From: Oscillatoria nigro-viridis PCC 7112 | GTDB taxonomy: Bacteria > Cyanobacteriota > Cyanobacteriia > Cyanobacteriales > Microcoleaceae | Direction: 5' to 3' | Assembly: GCF_000317475.1 (NCBI RefSeq) | Contig: NC_019729.1 | Coordinates: 7,289,445 to 7,353,444 of the forward strand | Length of the DNA stretch: 64,000 bases | Shown here: positions 41,904 through 51,672 of the stretch, piece by piece | Layout of the letters: every line of letters begins with the position of its first letter | Numbering within the stretch: the stretch's first letter is position 1 | Notes under the pieces: model-generated | Seen by the model: only the letters and a program-made list of their open reading frames with translations | Told to the model about the DNA's origin: nothing | Database searches by the model: none | Program-made: the position numbers and the translations under genes

Positions 41904-42566
41904 ATGACTGTTACGCTCATTAACCCCTCCCCAGAAAAAACTACACAACGGGTGGTATTATCTAATATCAGTTGGCAGACTTACCAAACTTTATTAGCAG
42001 AAGCGGGAGACAAGAGATCCTCGCGTTTTTCGTATTGTCACGAAGTATTAGAAATTATCATGCCATCAGATTTGCATGAAACAGTTAATTGTTTGTTGAA
42101 ACAGTTTGTGACTACTTTAAGTGACGAATTAAAATTGAAACGCAAGGGATTTGGTTCAACGACTCTAAACCGTGAAGATTTAAAACAAGGTGCAGAACCG
42201 GATTCCTGTTTTTATATCCAAAATGTCGATCGCATTCGCGGCCGAAAAATTAACTTGTCAATCGACCCGCCACCTGATTTAATCATCGAAGTCGATCTCA
42301 CCAGTCCATCTACTAATCGCTTTACTATCTACAAAAACTTAGGAGTTCCTGAAATTTGGAGATATGTCGGAGAGACTGTACAATTTTTTCAACTTCAGAA
42401 CGGAGAATATGCGATCTGTGAATACAGTGGCGCTTTTCCGATTGTTTCTTCAGGAATAATCAATCAATTTTTGCAGATGGCCGAGACGGAGGATGATACG
42501 ACTATCATTGAGGCTTTGCGAGTATGGGTGAGGCACCAGTTGCGATCGCCCGAAAACGAGCAATAA
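41904..42566 (+). CDS. Uma2 family (DUF820) endonuclease-like protein
   Basis: 220 residues from ATG 41904, chosen because AAGGAGG lies eight bases upstream; the open frame continues to 41883. The family has a restriction-endonuclease-like fold: RFSYCHEVLEIIMPS, EPDSCFYIQN (about 93-102), PDLIIEVDLTSPST and YKNLGVPEIWRYVG. The paired acidic residues (EPD, EVD) are kept. Large families of this type occur in cyanobacteria, often near mobile DNA, and function is unknown. Confidence 0.85.
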   Translation: MTVTLINPSPEKTTQRVVLSNISWQTYQTLLAEAGDKRSSRFSYCHEVLEIIMPSDLHETVNCLLKQFVTTLSDELKLKRKGFGSTTLNREDLKQGAEPDSCFYIQNVDRIRGRKINLSIDPPPDLIIEVDLTSPSTNRFTIYKNLGVPEIWRYVGETVQFFQLQNGEYAICEYSGAFPIVSSGIINQFLQMAETEDDTTIIEALRVWVRHQLRSPENEQ

Positions 42567-42624
42567 TACTAAAATTGATTTAACTAATTCCTTTCTTCCA
42601 CGGACGACCGACTCCCTGCAGCAC

Positions 42625-42834
42625 TCAAAGGTGCGAAGAAATAAAGGGTCGGGCGATCTGATATGTCAAAACCAGGACGATGGGGACGAGAATAGGAATA
42701 GCAACTAGCAATCCCCATTTGCCAAACCTAAGTTTTTGACCGTCCGATTTGAACAGGAAAATCACAGCGGCAATTCCCATAAGTATCCAGAGACCACCGA
42801 AACCCATGAAGACTGTATAGCCTGCATCTTGCAT
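42625..42834 (-). CDS. Small two-pass membrane protein
   Basis: 69 residues with two hydrophobic segments (about 5-27 and 40-60) joined by KSDGQKLRFGKWG. AAAGGT is about ten bases before the start. No homology recognised. It is downstream of the Uma2 gene, convergent. Confidence 0.55.
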   Translation of the reverse strand: MQDAGYTVFMGFGGLWILMGIAAVIFLFKSDGQKLRFGKWGLLVAIPILVPIVLVLTYQIARPFISSHL

Positions 42835-42959
42835 TTTTTTTGACCTTTAATTTTTTTTGAGCTTTAATAGTAGTCCATCTTGAATCTTAGTTGCAGTCTG
42901 TTTCTGCTGATATCTTCTGATAGACCGATCGAACTTACTGAAAATTTCCCAAATATTAC

Positions 42960-43457
42960 TCATTTCGAGTTGGGTTGGCAGCGGTCTTGACTTTCGCACT
43001 CGATCCGCACAGTTCGATCGCTCATAATTGTTGCTAAATCCGGTCTTCCCGTCAGCTTCAGCCGCCAGTCTGCCCAAATTCCGTACAACCAATTGGCGAT
43101 CGCCCCGATCGCTGGTAACTCAGTCACAGCATAAACCCATCCCATACCTAAAATCTCGTAGGTGCGGCGAAAAACCTCCACATTTTTAATTGCCGTACCG
43201 TCGGGTAATATCGCGTGAATCCGACCCATCGCCGTTTCGTAGTCGATTCCGCCGTGGGCCTCCGGGTTGTAGCCATCATCCGCGATATCCACAAACGACA
43301 CTAAACCTCGCCCCGCGTCCTGTTTTTTTAAGAAATTAACCTCCCGCAAGCACAGAGGACATTCACCGTCGTACAGCAACTCAATCTGCCAAGCAGGCGC
43401 AACAGACTCGGGTGAGGGCGCAACAGATTCGGAAAACTCAGTTTTAGCAGCAGACAT
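42960..43457 (-). CDS. DCC (DUF393) thiol-disulfide oxidoreductase-like protein
   Basis: 165 residues from ATG 43457 (longer GTG/TTG possibilities exist). The motif LYDGECPLCLREVNFLKKQD (about 20-39) has the family C-x-x-C (ECPLC) and DGxCxxC form. The C-terminal half contains AIGAIANWLYGIWADWRLKLTGRP, a putative amphipathic or membrane helix. The family is thought to be redox-active; the partner is unknown. The divergent region to gltX is 351 bases. Confidence 0.85.
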   Translation of the reverse strand: MSAAKTEFSESVAPSPESVAPAWQIELLYDGECPLCLREVNFLKKQDAGRGLVSFVDIADDGYNPEAHGGIDYETAMGRIHAILPDGTAIKNVEVFRRTYEILGMGWVYAVTELPAIGAIANWLYGIWADWRLKLTGRPDLATIMSDRTVRIECESQDRCQPNSK

Positions 43458-43808
43458 AGGGAAATATATTTTAAGGTCGTCGATCGCACACAAACATTTT
43501 ACAAGGATAAATAGTTATCAGGTGCGCCTTGGGTACTCCTAAACCAGTTATTTGTGCTGTGAAAAATAGTCCCAAAGGTGAATCCTGTCTTGGCCGCGCG
43601 CAATGCTAATATCATCAAGATGCCTTCTCGTGCCTTGCCGGAGACTTTCGCCCGATCGCCCGATCGTCTATTATCAAGCAATTCGAGGCAAAGCACCTGC
43701 CAAGCACAACTATTAAGTCGGCAATAAAATATAATAAAATTTGAAGTCTCAAACATCAGCTATTCCCCCAACCCGTAAATCGCCCCCAATCTAAAAGCAA
43801 AAATCTAC
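43458..43808. other. Divergent region between DCC and gltX genes
   Basis: 351 bases without a supported gene. It must carry the promoters for both genes; no distinct box was recognised with confidence. An 85-codon frame on the minus strand has no homology. Confidence 0.4.
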
Positions 43809-46073
43809 ATGAATGTCAGAGTCCGTCTAGCCCCCAGTCCCACCGGAAACCTACACATCGGTACCGCCAGAACCGCCGTATTCAACTGGCTGTTTGCCCG
43901 CAACCAAGGCGGCCAATTTATCCTGCGGGTAGAAGACACAGACGTAGAACGTTCTAAAAGCGAATACACCGATAACATCCTCGAAGGACTCACCTGGCTG
44001 GGTATGAACTGGGACGAAGGCCCGAGTTTTCAGTCGCAGCGTCTGGAAATATACCGCCAAGCAGTCCAAACCCTCCTAGACAAAGGACTCGCCTACCGCT
44101 GCTACACCACGTCGGAAGAACTCGACCAGATGCGGGAAGAACAAAAAGCCAACAAACAGGCCCCCCGCTACGATAACCGCCACCGCAACCTGACTCCCGA
44201 ACAGCGCGAAGCTTTTGAAGCCGAAGGGCGGCAAGCCGTGATTCGCTTTATCATTGAGGACGATCGCACGATCGCTTGGAACGACACGGTACGCGGCACC
44301 GTAACCTGGAAAGGTAGCGACCTCGGCGGCGATATGGTAATTGCCCGTGCATCCAGCGGCGGCGTCATCGGCCAACCCCTCTACAACCTCGCAGTAGTTG
44401 TCGATGACATCGACATGGGCATCACCCACGTCATCCGCGGCGAAGATCACATCGGCAATACTCCGAAACAAATATTGCTATACGAAGCTTTGGGCGCGAC
44501 AATCCCAGAATTTGCTCACACGCCGCTGATTTTAAACTCGCAAGGGCAAAAACTTTCTAAACGCGACGGCGTAACCTCGATTTCTGACTTCAAAGATATG
44601 GGTTACGTCCCCGAAGCCTTGGTCAATTACATGACTTTGCTGGGCTGGACTCCCCCGGACTCAACGCAAGAAATATTTACACTCTCCGAAGCTGCGACAG
44701 TATTTACATTCGATCGAGTCAACAAAGCCGGTGCAAAATTTGATTGGGATAAACTCAATTGGCTCAACGGTCAATACCTGCACAAAATGCCAGTGCCGCA
44801 ATTGACAGATTTGCTGATACCTTATTGGTGGCAGAAAGGCGGTTACGAGTTTGACTTGGAGGCAGACCGCCCCTGGCTCGAACAAATAGCTGCTTTAATC
44901 GGCCCGAGTCTGGTTCGCTTAACCGATGCTGTGGATATGTGCAAGTTATTCTTCTCCACCACGGTGGAATACGAAGAAGAAGCACTGGCACAGTTGCAGC
45001 AAACAGGGGCTGCACAGGCTTTACAAGCAGTTGTAGAAGCGATGGAAAGTCATTCATCCCTGACATCAGCGGAAGCTCAGAAAATCACTAAAAAGCTCAG
45101 TAAAGAGAAAAATCTTAACAAAGGGCTAATTATGCGATCGCTCAGAGCCGCTCTGACAGGTGCAATGCACGGCCCCGACCTGATAGAATCTTGGGTAATC
45201 CTTCACCAGCGAGGAACGGCTAAAACCCGTTTGCTTGATGCCATTAGCAACTTGAATTTGCCTGGTGTTGGTGTGGCGGCCGAAACTCCAACCCCAGAAC
45301 AACCAAACGCAGAAACAGTCGCCGAAACTCCTGCTACAGAACAGCCAGCAGTCGAAACACCGACTGTGGAAACAGCAGCGGCCGAGGTGACAGCAGTCGA
45401 AATATCGCCTGTGGAAACAGTCGAAATATCGGCTACCGAAATACCCGGAACGGAGGTTTCAGCAGTCGAAATATTGCCTGTGGAAACAGCAGACACCGAG
45501 GTTTCAGCAGTCGATATTTCGGCAGTGGAAACAGCCGGCACCGAGGTTTCAGCAGTCGAAATATCGCCTGTGGAAACAGCCGCAGCAGCAGTTGAAATAC
45601 CTGCAGCCAACCAGCAAAAAACTATTGCGAGTGGAGAAATGACTTCATCAAACGAACCAGAAACAACCGTTATCATCACCGAAATTCCTGCCGGAAATGA
45701 AGCAGACAGTTCCAGCGATACCACAAAAGTCATAATTACCGACGAACCGCCAAGTCAGGCCCAGCAGATCAAAGAACAAATTATCGCAATTTTGTCCGAG
45801 TTTCCCGCTTACATCGGCAGCTTTTACGAACAGTACAAAAGTCCCCTGACTGTTGTCGGTGTAATTTTAGCCTCGATTATCTCTTTGAAAGTGCTTTTGG
45901 GCGTAATAGACGAACTCAACGACATCCCCCTGCTAGCACCAACATTCGAGCTAATTGGTATCGGATACACCGTGTGGTTTGTCTACCGCTATTTGCTGCG
46001 ATCGTCCAACCGGCAACAGTTAGCTCAAGAAATTCAAGCGTTGAAAGAACAAATTTTAGGCAAAAAATCCTAA
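43809..46073 (+). CDS. gltX: Glutamyl-tRNA synthetase with CAAD membrane domain
   Basis: 754 residues. Catalytic part (about 1-480): HIGH-type motif [17 protein letters not shown] (about 8-24) and KLSKR (248-252), with the class I Rossmann core. It charges tRNA-Glu (and in cyanobacteria usually tRNA-Gln for transamidation), and its product feeds chlorophyll precursor synthesis via GluRNA. About 490-645 is a low-complexity linker of VETA, VSAVEI and SPVETA repeats. About 648-754 is the CAAD domain with two membrane segments ([20 protein letters not shown] and [17 protein letters not shown]), which anchors aminoacyl-tRNA synthetases to thylakoid membranes. An ideal terminator follows at 46101. 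Confidence 0.95.
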   Translation: MNVRVRLAPSPTGNLHIGTARTAVFNWLFARNQGGQFILRVEDTDVERSKSEYTDNILEGLTWLGMNWDEGPSFQSQRLEIYRQAVQTLLDKGLAYRCYTTSEELDQMREEQKANKQAPRYDNRHRNLTPEQREAFEAEGRQAVIRFIIEDDRTIAWNDTVRGTVTWKGSDLGGDMVIARASSGGVIGQPLYNLAVVVDDIDMGITHVIRGEDHIGNTPKQILLYEALGATIPEFAHTPLILNSQGQKLSKRDGVTSISDFKDMGYVPEALVNYMTLLGWTPPDSTQEIFTLSEAATVFTFDRVNKAGAKFDWDKLNWLNGQYLHKMPVPQLTDLLIPYWWQKGGYEFDLEADRPWLEQIAALIGPSLVRLTDAVDMCKLFFSTTVEYEEEALAQLQQTGAAQALQAVVEAMESHSSLTSAEAQKITKKLSKEKNLNKGLIMRSLRAALTGAMHGPDLIESWVILHQRGTAKTRLLDAISNLNLPGVGVAAETPTPEQPNAETVAETPATEQPAVETPTVETAAAEVTAVEISPVETVEISATEIPGTEVSAVEILPVETADTEVSAVDISAVETAGTEVSAVEISPVETAAAAVEIPAANQQKTIASGEMTSSNEPETTVIITEIPAGNEADSSSDTTKVIITDEPPSQAQQIKEQIIAILSEFPAYIGSFYEQYKSPLTVVGVILASIISLKVLLGVIDELNDIPLLAPTFELIGIGYTVWFVYRYLLRSSNRQQLAQEIQALKEQILGKKS

Positions 46074-46100
46074 ATTTTTGCTGTAATTAGTTGAATTTTT

Positions 46101-46145
46101 ACCCGACACTGACAACTTTAAATAAGTTGTTAGTGTCGGGTTTTT
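46101..46145 (+). terminator. Intrinsic terminator of gltX
   Basis: Perfect long stem: ACCCGACACT.GACAACTT / AAGTTGT.TAGTGTCGGGT with an AAAT-type loop, then TTTTT. It starts 28 bases after the gltX stop. Confidence 0.9.
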
Positions 46146-46586
46146 AAATGACTAATGACTAATGATATTAATTCCGGTAGCACCGTCAGGCGTAAAATCC
46201 AGTCAACAGTCAACCGCAGACGGTGCAACCGGACTCGATCTAATTCATCTGGGTTAATCTGTGTTGATCTGCCCTCATCTGCGGTGAAGAAAAGAGGTAA
46301 ATATTCAGGACGATCGGGCAGGGGAGTCATTGACCAATCAGAATAGTCATGGGTGACAACAGCACTCAGGTTTTGAACTCAAACAGGTCAGACTATTTAT
46401 AGAATTAAGCACAACTTGCTTTCTAATTATCTGATTCAGCAATTAAAACGTCCAGACGTTTGTATGTGTTTGGTCTGATTTAAAGTACCGTGTGGCGGGG
46501 CGAAGCCTCCCCCGCCCTTTGTGCCAGTTGCGTAAGTCATGTTTCTCTTTCTTTTGCCTTTGAACTTTTTACTTTTGCCTTGTTCA
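46146..46586. other. Intergenic region with short repeats
   Basis: 440 bases. TGACTAA twice (46149-46162), an ATCTGTGTTGATCTG motif (about 46257) of the dispersed ATCTGCG class also seen at about 32340 and 62365, and CCGGACTCGATC. No gene supported. Confidence 0.45.
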
Positions 46587-48281
46587 CTATTTCTTGTTTA
46601 ACAGGGCATTGGTAGATGCAAACGATCGCACCAGTTCAAGGTTTATCGGGGACTGACTGATAGACTTGGCGTAAGAAGCACTCAGGTAAAAACGGTAATC
46701 TGGTTGATTGGCAATGTGGGTTTCAAAGAACGCAACACTCAGAACTTTTGCATAAGAGTGAGCGATCGCCGGATTGGGGCCAATAAACTCTGGTGGAACG
46801 GGCAGCACTCCGCGTCCTGAATCCGTTTTAAGCAGCGAAAAGTGAGTTGCTTTGTCCATTAATACCAAATATTTATCGGATGCCGTTAGCCAGCTAAAGG
46901 GGCGAATTTGTTCGGGGACTGCCGGAGCAAAGATATCATCACTTCCTGAAACCAACATCACCGGGATTTTAATTTGCTCTAATCCCGACTGCCCAAATAC
47001 GGTACTATCGAGGGGATTCATGGCAATCACAGCTTTGATGCGATCGTCTCTCAGGGAATAGTCTTTGGGGGGTAACTCGTCAACTCTGCACTGAATCAAC
47101 AGCGATAAGTTCAGCGAGTTATTTGGATTACAATCCTTGTGTAGTTGCTGAAAATTAATGGCAGCACCCGCCAATGCCAGTACCGTATATCCGCCAAGAG
47201 ATTGACCGATTGCGCCCACTCGATCGAGATTCAACCGTCCTCGAAACCTGGAGTCTGATTGGGAAAGCCGTTGTAGTTCATCCAATAAAAATTTCACATC
47301 CAACGGGCGATCGATTGCTGCCATTGCGCTGGGCGGACTTGCTAATCCCGAAAAATAATCCTGATACTTTTTCGCATTGGTGTCAGGGTGTTCGATGGCA
47401 GCAACCGCAAATCCATAGGATGCAAGATGCTCTGCCAGATAAGCAAAGCTCTGGCGATCGGATGCCATGCCGTGGGAAATCACAATGACTGGAACCGGGG
47501 TTGGATTAACATCCCCGTTTTTTGGTTGAGGTAGGTACAGATCCACTAGCAGTTGACGATTCCGGGATCGATCGTTTAGGTTCAGCGTTTCTTTTTGCCA
47601 GGTAAACGATCCACCTTTTCGCAAATCAGAGCGTTGGGAAAAATCAATGGGTGTCTGAGATGCCTCAGCGATCGCATCTTGCTGAATCGCGGCAATTAGG
47701 GAATCTCGCTGTTTCAAAATTTCTGACAGATTGCTAACGATTCCACGGACACGGGGCAAGTTAAACCAAATCGTATGGCTGGGATATTTCCGCAACACAT
47801 TCACCAGCGTTAAGCCATCGGGGTCTGCTGCTGCCAAGATGAATGCCGATCGCAGTGCATAAAACCCATTTTGTTGAGAACCTGTTTGAAAATCATTTCC
47901 CAACCGCTTCATTACCGTTTCTCCTACCGGAGAGTAGGTAAACTGGGAGACTAAAGTTGGGGTGACATCAAAACGCCGTTGCAATAAATCTCGCAAACTT
48001 GCTAATTCCTCTGAATTTGCAAATTTGGCATAATAGGCAAAATCACTGTCGATTTTTCCCTTCTTAGCAAAGGTTTCTAATGAATTAACAGGCAGATCGA
48101 ACTGCCCAAACGGTGCATAGTAAAACGAAATTCGTTCGGCTCCACAAGCAGGAATCGCAGATGCGATCGCAGAAACCATTCCCCCCAGAACTACTCCCAA
48201 CTTTGCCAGTAGCTTTCTATCAGGATTGGCTATGATTTTTCGCTGCTTATGAATACATTTAGCTTGGGTCAGTAATTTCAT
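46587..48281 (-). CDS. DUF1400 plus alpha/beta-hydrolase (dienelactone/PAF-AH-like)
   Basis: 564 residues from ATG 48281, preferred over TTG 48293 because AAGGTG lies directly upstream. The N-terminus has a signal segment (LGVVLGGMVSAIASAIPACG) and a DUF1400 domain (about 45-180) found in cyanobacteria only. The C-terminal hydrolase has HGMASDRQSFAYLAEHLASYGF, nucleophile elbow GAIGQSLGGYT (Ser about 370) and DKATHFSLL (His about 490), which resembles platelet-activating-factor acetylhydrolase-like enzymes. Periplasmic lipolytic role is likely. An isolated gene. Confidence 0.88.
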   Translation of the reverse strand: MKLLTQAKCIHKQRKIIANPDRKLLAKLGVVLGGMVSAIASAIPACGAERISFYYAPFGQFDLPVNSLETFAKKGKIDSDFAYYAKFANSEELASLRDLLQRRFDVTPTLVSQFTYSPVGETVMKRLGNDFQTGSQQNGFYALRSAFILAAADPDGLTLVNVLRKYPSHTIWFNLPRVRGIVSNLSEILKQRDSLIAAIQQDAIAEASQTPIDFSQRSDLRKGGSFTWQKETLNLNDRSRNRQLLVDLYLPQPKNGDVNPTPVPVIVISHGMASDRQSFAYLAEHLASYGFAVAAIEHPDTNAKKYQDYFSGLASPPSAMAAIDRPLDVKFLLDELQRLSQSDSRFRGRLNLDRVGAIGQSLGGYTVLALAGAAINFQQLHKDCNPNNSLNLSLLIQCRVDELPPKDYSLRDDRIKAVIAMNPLDSTVFGQSGLEQIKIPVMLVSGSDDIFAPAVPEQIRPFSWLTASDKYLVLMDKATHFSLLKTDSGRGVLPVPPEFIGPNPAIAHSYAKVLSVAFFETHIANQPDYRFYLSASYAKSISQSPINLELVRSFASTNALLNKK

Positions 48282-48377
48282 ATTCACCTTCAATCAGATT
48301 TAGGGCGTTGCATAAATGCGGGATGAATCAGTTAAACACGGGTAATGGTGCTATAAAAACATCTCTGTTAGGGAGCC

Positions 48378-48538
48378 AGCACCCACTCGTTTTAGGCGAA
48401 CTGCCCTCACGCAGATGTCCAGCGCAGGGATACCTTTGAGGACTATTCAAAAAAGGTCACAGCGACCTGGGGACGTTGTAGCTTTATCTGGATGTCACGC
48501 CAGAGCAGAAGCGTAAGAGGGTGACCGCCGAAATACCT
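48378..48538 (+). pseudogene. Relic of a tyrosine recombinase/integrase C-terminus
   Basis: Plus-strand translation, allowing two frame changes and one stop, reads STHSFRRTALTQM, SSAGIPLRTIQ and GHSDLGTL then LYLDVTPEQKRKR. This is the catalytic C-terminal block of phage-type integrases (H-x-x-R, LGHS.., and the Tyr in LYL). An extra T in the TTT run at 48390-48393 breaks the frame, a second shift occurs before GHSD, and TAG replaces the codon before LYL. Only the last 50 residues survive, so the rest has been deleted. The gap 48282-48850 has nothing else recognised. Confidence 0.75.
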
Positions 48539-48850
48539 GCAAAAAGAAACACCTTGTAAATAAATATTGCAAACAATCCCTTGTTGATTTACGCGCCTTG
48601 CCCCAAAACGATCGAGGGCGAATCAAATTTTTGCACGGTAAAACCAAGCTTTCACCTCTTTTTGTCCCTGATACTTGCTCAAAAATGACCCTTTTAGGGA
48701 ATGTTTTTATTTGAATAGTCAAGTAATGGTCGAGGCTGAAACGAAGGGAAATCAAGGGTTTTGACAATTGAGTTTACAACACTTTACAACGTGTCCCATT
48801 TTGCACATATCTCGGCGGATACCCATGAAGTCCTTACCTGAAGCAGGACT

Positions 48851-49156
48851 TTACAACTCTAACGTATCAATGCTTTGGGCAAGAGTAACATCATTCATGG
48901 TAATTCCACCTGCATCGTGGGTTGTCAGTTGAACTGTAACCTGGTTATAAACATTGAACCACTCTGGATGATGGCCTTGGGTTTCTGCAATCAGTGCAAC
49001 GCGAGTCATAAAGCCAAATGCTGCGATAAATGAGGTGAATTCAAAGTGGCGGTAGAGTTTACCGTCTACAATCTTCCAATTATTTAGTCTTGCGATCGCG
49101 TGTTCCAGTTCATCTGGTGATAGCACAGCGCCATGTACCAATTGATTGCCAATCAT
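48851..49156 (-). CDS. Pterin-4a-carbinolamine dehydratase
   Basis: 101 residues. Core [61 protein letters not shown] has the catalytic His pair and HHPEW of the family. The enzyme dehydrates 4a-hydroxytetrahydrobiopterin, or acts as a pterin/molybdopterin-related protein in cyanobacteria. Next gene upstream (49284) is Coq4, on the same strand, 128 bases away; no aromatic-amino-acid hydroxylase is visible. Confidence 0.92.
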   Translation of the reverse strand: MIGNQLVHGAVLSPDELEHAIARLNNWKIVDGKLYRHFEFTSFIAAFGFMTRVALIAETQGHHPEWFNVYNQVTVQLTTHDAGGITMNDVTLAQSIDTLEL

Positions 49157-49283
49157 ACAATTTATGTCTCCAATCGATTTATCAGAATTGCGTCAAACTT
49201 GAAGGGCATCTGAGCCTGTTGGATGCCCTTCTCTAGTCCGATCGAGGGAAGATGATGTCCTCAACAGTTGACCAGTAGGCGGT

Positions 49284-50033
49284 TCACTGTGAGGGTAGGG
49301 CGATCGCATCCCGCAGATAAGGACGGCTATACCAACTCCAGAGTCCTTCGGTCACTGGCACAATGTTTAATTCGGCACGCCACTCGTCTATAGGACGTTC
49401 CAGTCCTTCTTCAAACTTCACCGGAAACAAGGGTTTCGCTTGCCGTGCAATGTGGATGCCTTGAGAAACCAGGTCAAAATTATATCTCAGAGGAGAATCG
49501 ATGCCTTCGGGTGCTTGATTAGCCATGAACGCTAGCAACGAACCAACCAAATCAATGAACGTGAATGCGGGATAGCTAATTTGCCCAACCGTCACTGAAA
49601 TCACTCCCAGTTCGCCGTAGTCATCAAAGCTAAAGCCCGTCAAAATATGATGCAGATCGTGAGTTTTGCGAACGCGATGGGTAATGTAATCGACATCTGA
49701 TTCAATTTTTCGGAGGCGATAGAACCGTGGATCGTAGTTCATGGCACTGAGCACCCGAGCATAAGTCCAACCCAATGAGCCTTCCGGCAGCTTCAGCAAG
49801 ATTTCCAGATCAAACTCTGGGCCCATATAACGCTCATCAACTAATTGTGCTGAGTCGGGATTTTGACGGACAACCTGCAAACATTTTTTCATTTGCTCAC
49901 TGTCAGTCAAAGCATCCTCAATATCGAAGATGTTTTGCGTGTCAACTTTCCCCCCAGCAACCATGTCAACTAAAGACAGCAGTTTATCAACATTTTCAGG
50001 AGTTGCTAGTTCGTTGATATATTTGAATCCCAT
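49284..50033 (-). CDS. Coq4-family protein
   Basis: 249 residues from ATG 50033 (GAGGTAA five bases upstream; the frame is open to 50144). The characteristic HDxxH-type metal site is KTHDLHHILTGF (about 120-131), with GSLGWTYARVLSAMNYDPRFYR before it. In eukaryotes Coq4 works in ubiquinone biosynthesis; cyanobacteria use plastoquinone, so its job here is unclear. A Crp-family regulator gene lies 107 bases upstream in the same direction. Confidence 0.85.
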   Translation of the reverse strand: MGFKYINELATPENVDKLLSLVDMVAGGKVDTQNIFDIEDALTDSEQMKKCLQVVRQNPDSAQLVDERYMGPEFDLEILLKLPEGSLGWTYARVLSAMNYDPRFYRLRKIESDVDYITHRVRKTHDLHHILTGFSFDDYGELGVISVTVGQISYPAFTFIDLVGSLLAFMANQAPEGIDSPLRYNFDLVSQGIHIARQAKPLFPVKFEEGLERPIDEWRAELNIVPVTEGLWSWYSRPYLRDAIALPSQ

Positions 50034-50140
50034 GATTGTTACCTCGCGGTGCGTTGTTTTTTGTCGATAACTGCATCTTACGGTGACTCCACAGGTAAGC
50101 AACAGGGGCTTTTTTTGATATAGGTCAAATTTGATCGAGA

Positions 50141-50764
50141 TCAAATTTCCTGGGCTAGATGACGGCGGCGTTGCTGATTTCGATATCTGGCGCGGATGCG
50201 ACTGAGGGTTTCTTGGGTTATTCCCAAATAGGAGGCAAGATGTCCTAGCTTGACGCGATCGAGGATATCAGGGTGTCTCTGAACGAGATCCTCATATCGT
50301 TCAAAAGCGGTTTGAGTTTTCATTAGAAAAGCCCATTCTGCTAACTCAATATAATAATGTTCTATCAATAATCGTCCAATCTTATTCCATGAAGGGTCGT
50401 TGTCGTAAAGATATTGCAACCCCTCATAAGTTGTCACAAAAAACTGGCAATTTGAAACTGATTTAATATTTTCTTTACTTGGTTTTCTCAAAATAAAGCT
50501 ATGAGGTGAGTAAATAAAATCATCTTCAAATGAAAACCTTGATGTGATCTCCTTGTCTTCAACACAGTAAAATTGCCGAACTACCCCTTTAACCAGAAAA
50601 TACAAATAGTTTGATATTTCACCTTCCTTCAGGAGTTGATAGTCTTTTGGGAACTCCTGGTACTTGAAAAATTTACGAACATTTTCCTGCTGTTGTTTAC
50701 TGAGTATGACTGCTCGATCTAAAACTTGAAATAGCTTTTCGTATCGATCAATTTCTTGCTGCAT
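50141..50764 (-). CDS. Crp/Fnr-family transcriptional regulator
   Basis: 207 residues from ATG 50764, just behind AGGAGG (three-base spacer). The N-terminal cNMP-binding fold (about 30-120: FFKYQEFPKDYQLLKEGEISNYLYFLVKGVVRQFY) lacks the Arg-Ser-Glu-type cAMP contacts of real CRP, so the effector is unknown. The C-terminal HTH (LASYLGITQETLSRIRARY) binds DNA. The gene may control the downstream coq4 and pterin-dehydratase genes; no operator was identified. Confidence 0.87.
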   Translation of the reverse strand: MQQEIDRYEKLFQVLDRAVILSKQQQENVRKFFKYQEFPKDYQLLKEGEISNYLYFLVKGVVRQFYCVEDKEITSRFSFEDDFIYSPHSFILRKPSKENIKSVSNCQFFVTTYEGLQYLYDNDPSWNKIGRLLIEHYYIELAEWAFLMKTQTAFERYEDLVQRHPDILDRVKLGHLASYLGITQETLSRIRARYRNQQRRRHLAQEI

Positions 50765-50862
50765 ATGCCTCCTGTATGTATGGGTGACTATAATCACTCT
50801 AAATTTTAGGCAAAATTCTGATAGTAATATAGCACTCTTCCATCGCATTAGTCAGAAAAAAT

Positions 50863-51389
50863 TGCAGGTAAGCGCATCTAAAAAAGTAGCTATATATACA
50901 GGCACTTTCAACGATTAGTGCGTGGCAGAGGAGATAACAATTAGTTAATATTTCGTGATGAGGGCGATGCTTTTAGACGATATTTAAACCAGTCCTTCTC
51001 ATCCCAACATTTCATCGTGTCAACTGGATTGGCTCCTGGTCGTTCGCCTAATGCCGTCCGCCCAAAACTACTGGAAGCCGCAGCCCTCAGTCAGCTTCTC
51101 CAATCTTGCAGGGTAAACGCATCTAGTTTGGGAAGAATAATCAGCGGCTGAAAGCCTTGCTCTACCGTTTGAATTTAATGAGATTCAGCCCAACGCATTC
51201 TCATCAATCAATGTTTATTGAGCATATTGTCATATCTAAACCCCACTTTAAGGAGAACTAGGGGTTTCAAATATTCTCTGGTAACTAGATGCGTTTACCC
51301 TGTCCAATCTTGTTTGAATTGGATTAAAGACCCGCGCGTTCCACGCACTCGCCTACATCAATTATCGGATATTTTAACGATCGCGATTT
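50863..51389 (+). pseudogene. ISAs1-family transposase relic interrupted by a MITE
   Basis: After removing the 194-bp insertion and one 10-bp copy (51109-51312 to one copy), the plus strand reads PKLLEAAALSQLLQSC then LNWIKDPRVPRTRLHQLSDILTIAIC, matching the N-terminus of ISAs1-type transposases. The reading ends where the IS66 derivative begins (51390). A degenerate left end CAGGTAAGCGCATCTA (50863) resembles the MITE end. The element is a truncated relic. Confidence 0.65.
51109..51302. mobile_element. MITE, 194 bp, with perfect 20-bp terminal inverted repeats and 10-bp TSD
   Basis: Ends CAGGGTAAACGCATCTAGTT (51109-51128) and its exact reverse complement (51283-51302). TCCAATCTTG flanks both sides (51099-51108 and 51303-51312) as a 10-bp target site duplication. 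CAGGG termini and 8-10 bp duplications fit the ISAs1 family. No ORF is present, so it depends on transposase in trans. Confidence 0.9.
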
Positions 51390-51672
51390 GTAAGGATTCA
51401 GGTGAAAAATAGTGAGAGTAAGAGCCGAGAAATATGGTAATGTAGTCAGATGAGCGAAAAATCAGAGTTGTTAGCACTAAAAATGGAAATAGTTGACCAG
51501 TAGAGCCGTGAGGAACTGGTCAAAATTGTGCTGCTGATTTGTTATCTGTGATTCAGACTTGTAGATTTCAAGGTAAAAGCGCAATGGCTTTTTTCCGTGA
51601 TGCTATATCTGCCCATTCTTGTGACTTATTTATGCCTTCTTTAATTCCCCAATCTCAGACCTGAATCCTTAC
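51390..51672. mobile_element. IS66-family internal deletion derivative
   Basis: Ends GTAAGGATTCAGGTG (51390-51404) and its reverse complement with one change (51658-51672), the GTAA termini of IS66-type elements. Inside, ATG 51450 reads MSEKSELLALKMEIVDQ, a stop, then SREELVKIVL, the N-terminus of an IS66 transposase. About 283 bases remain of over 2 kb. No target duplication was found. Confidence 0.7.

Noticed and set aside
48495-48767. 90-codon minus-strand frame
   Set aside because: It is antisense to the integrase relic and has no features of its own.
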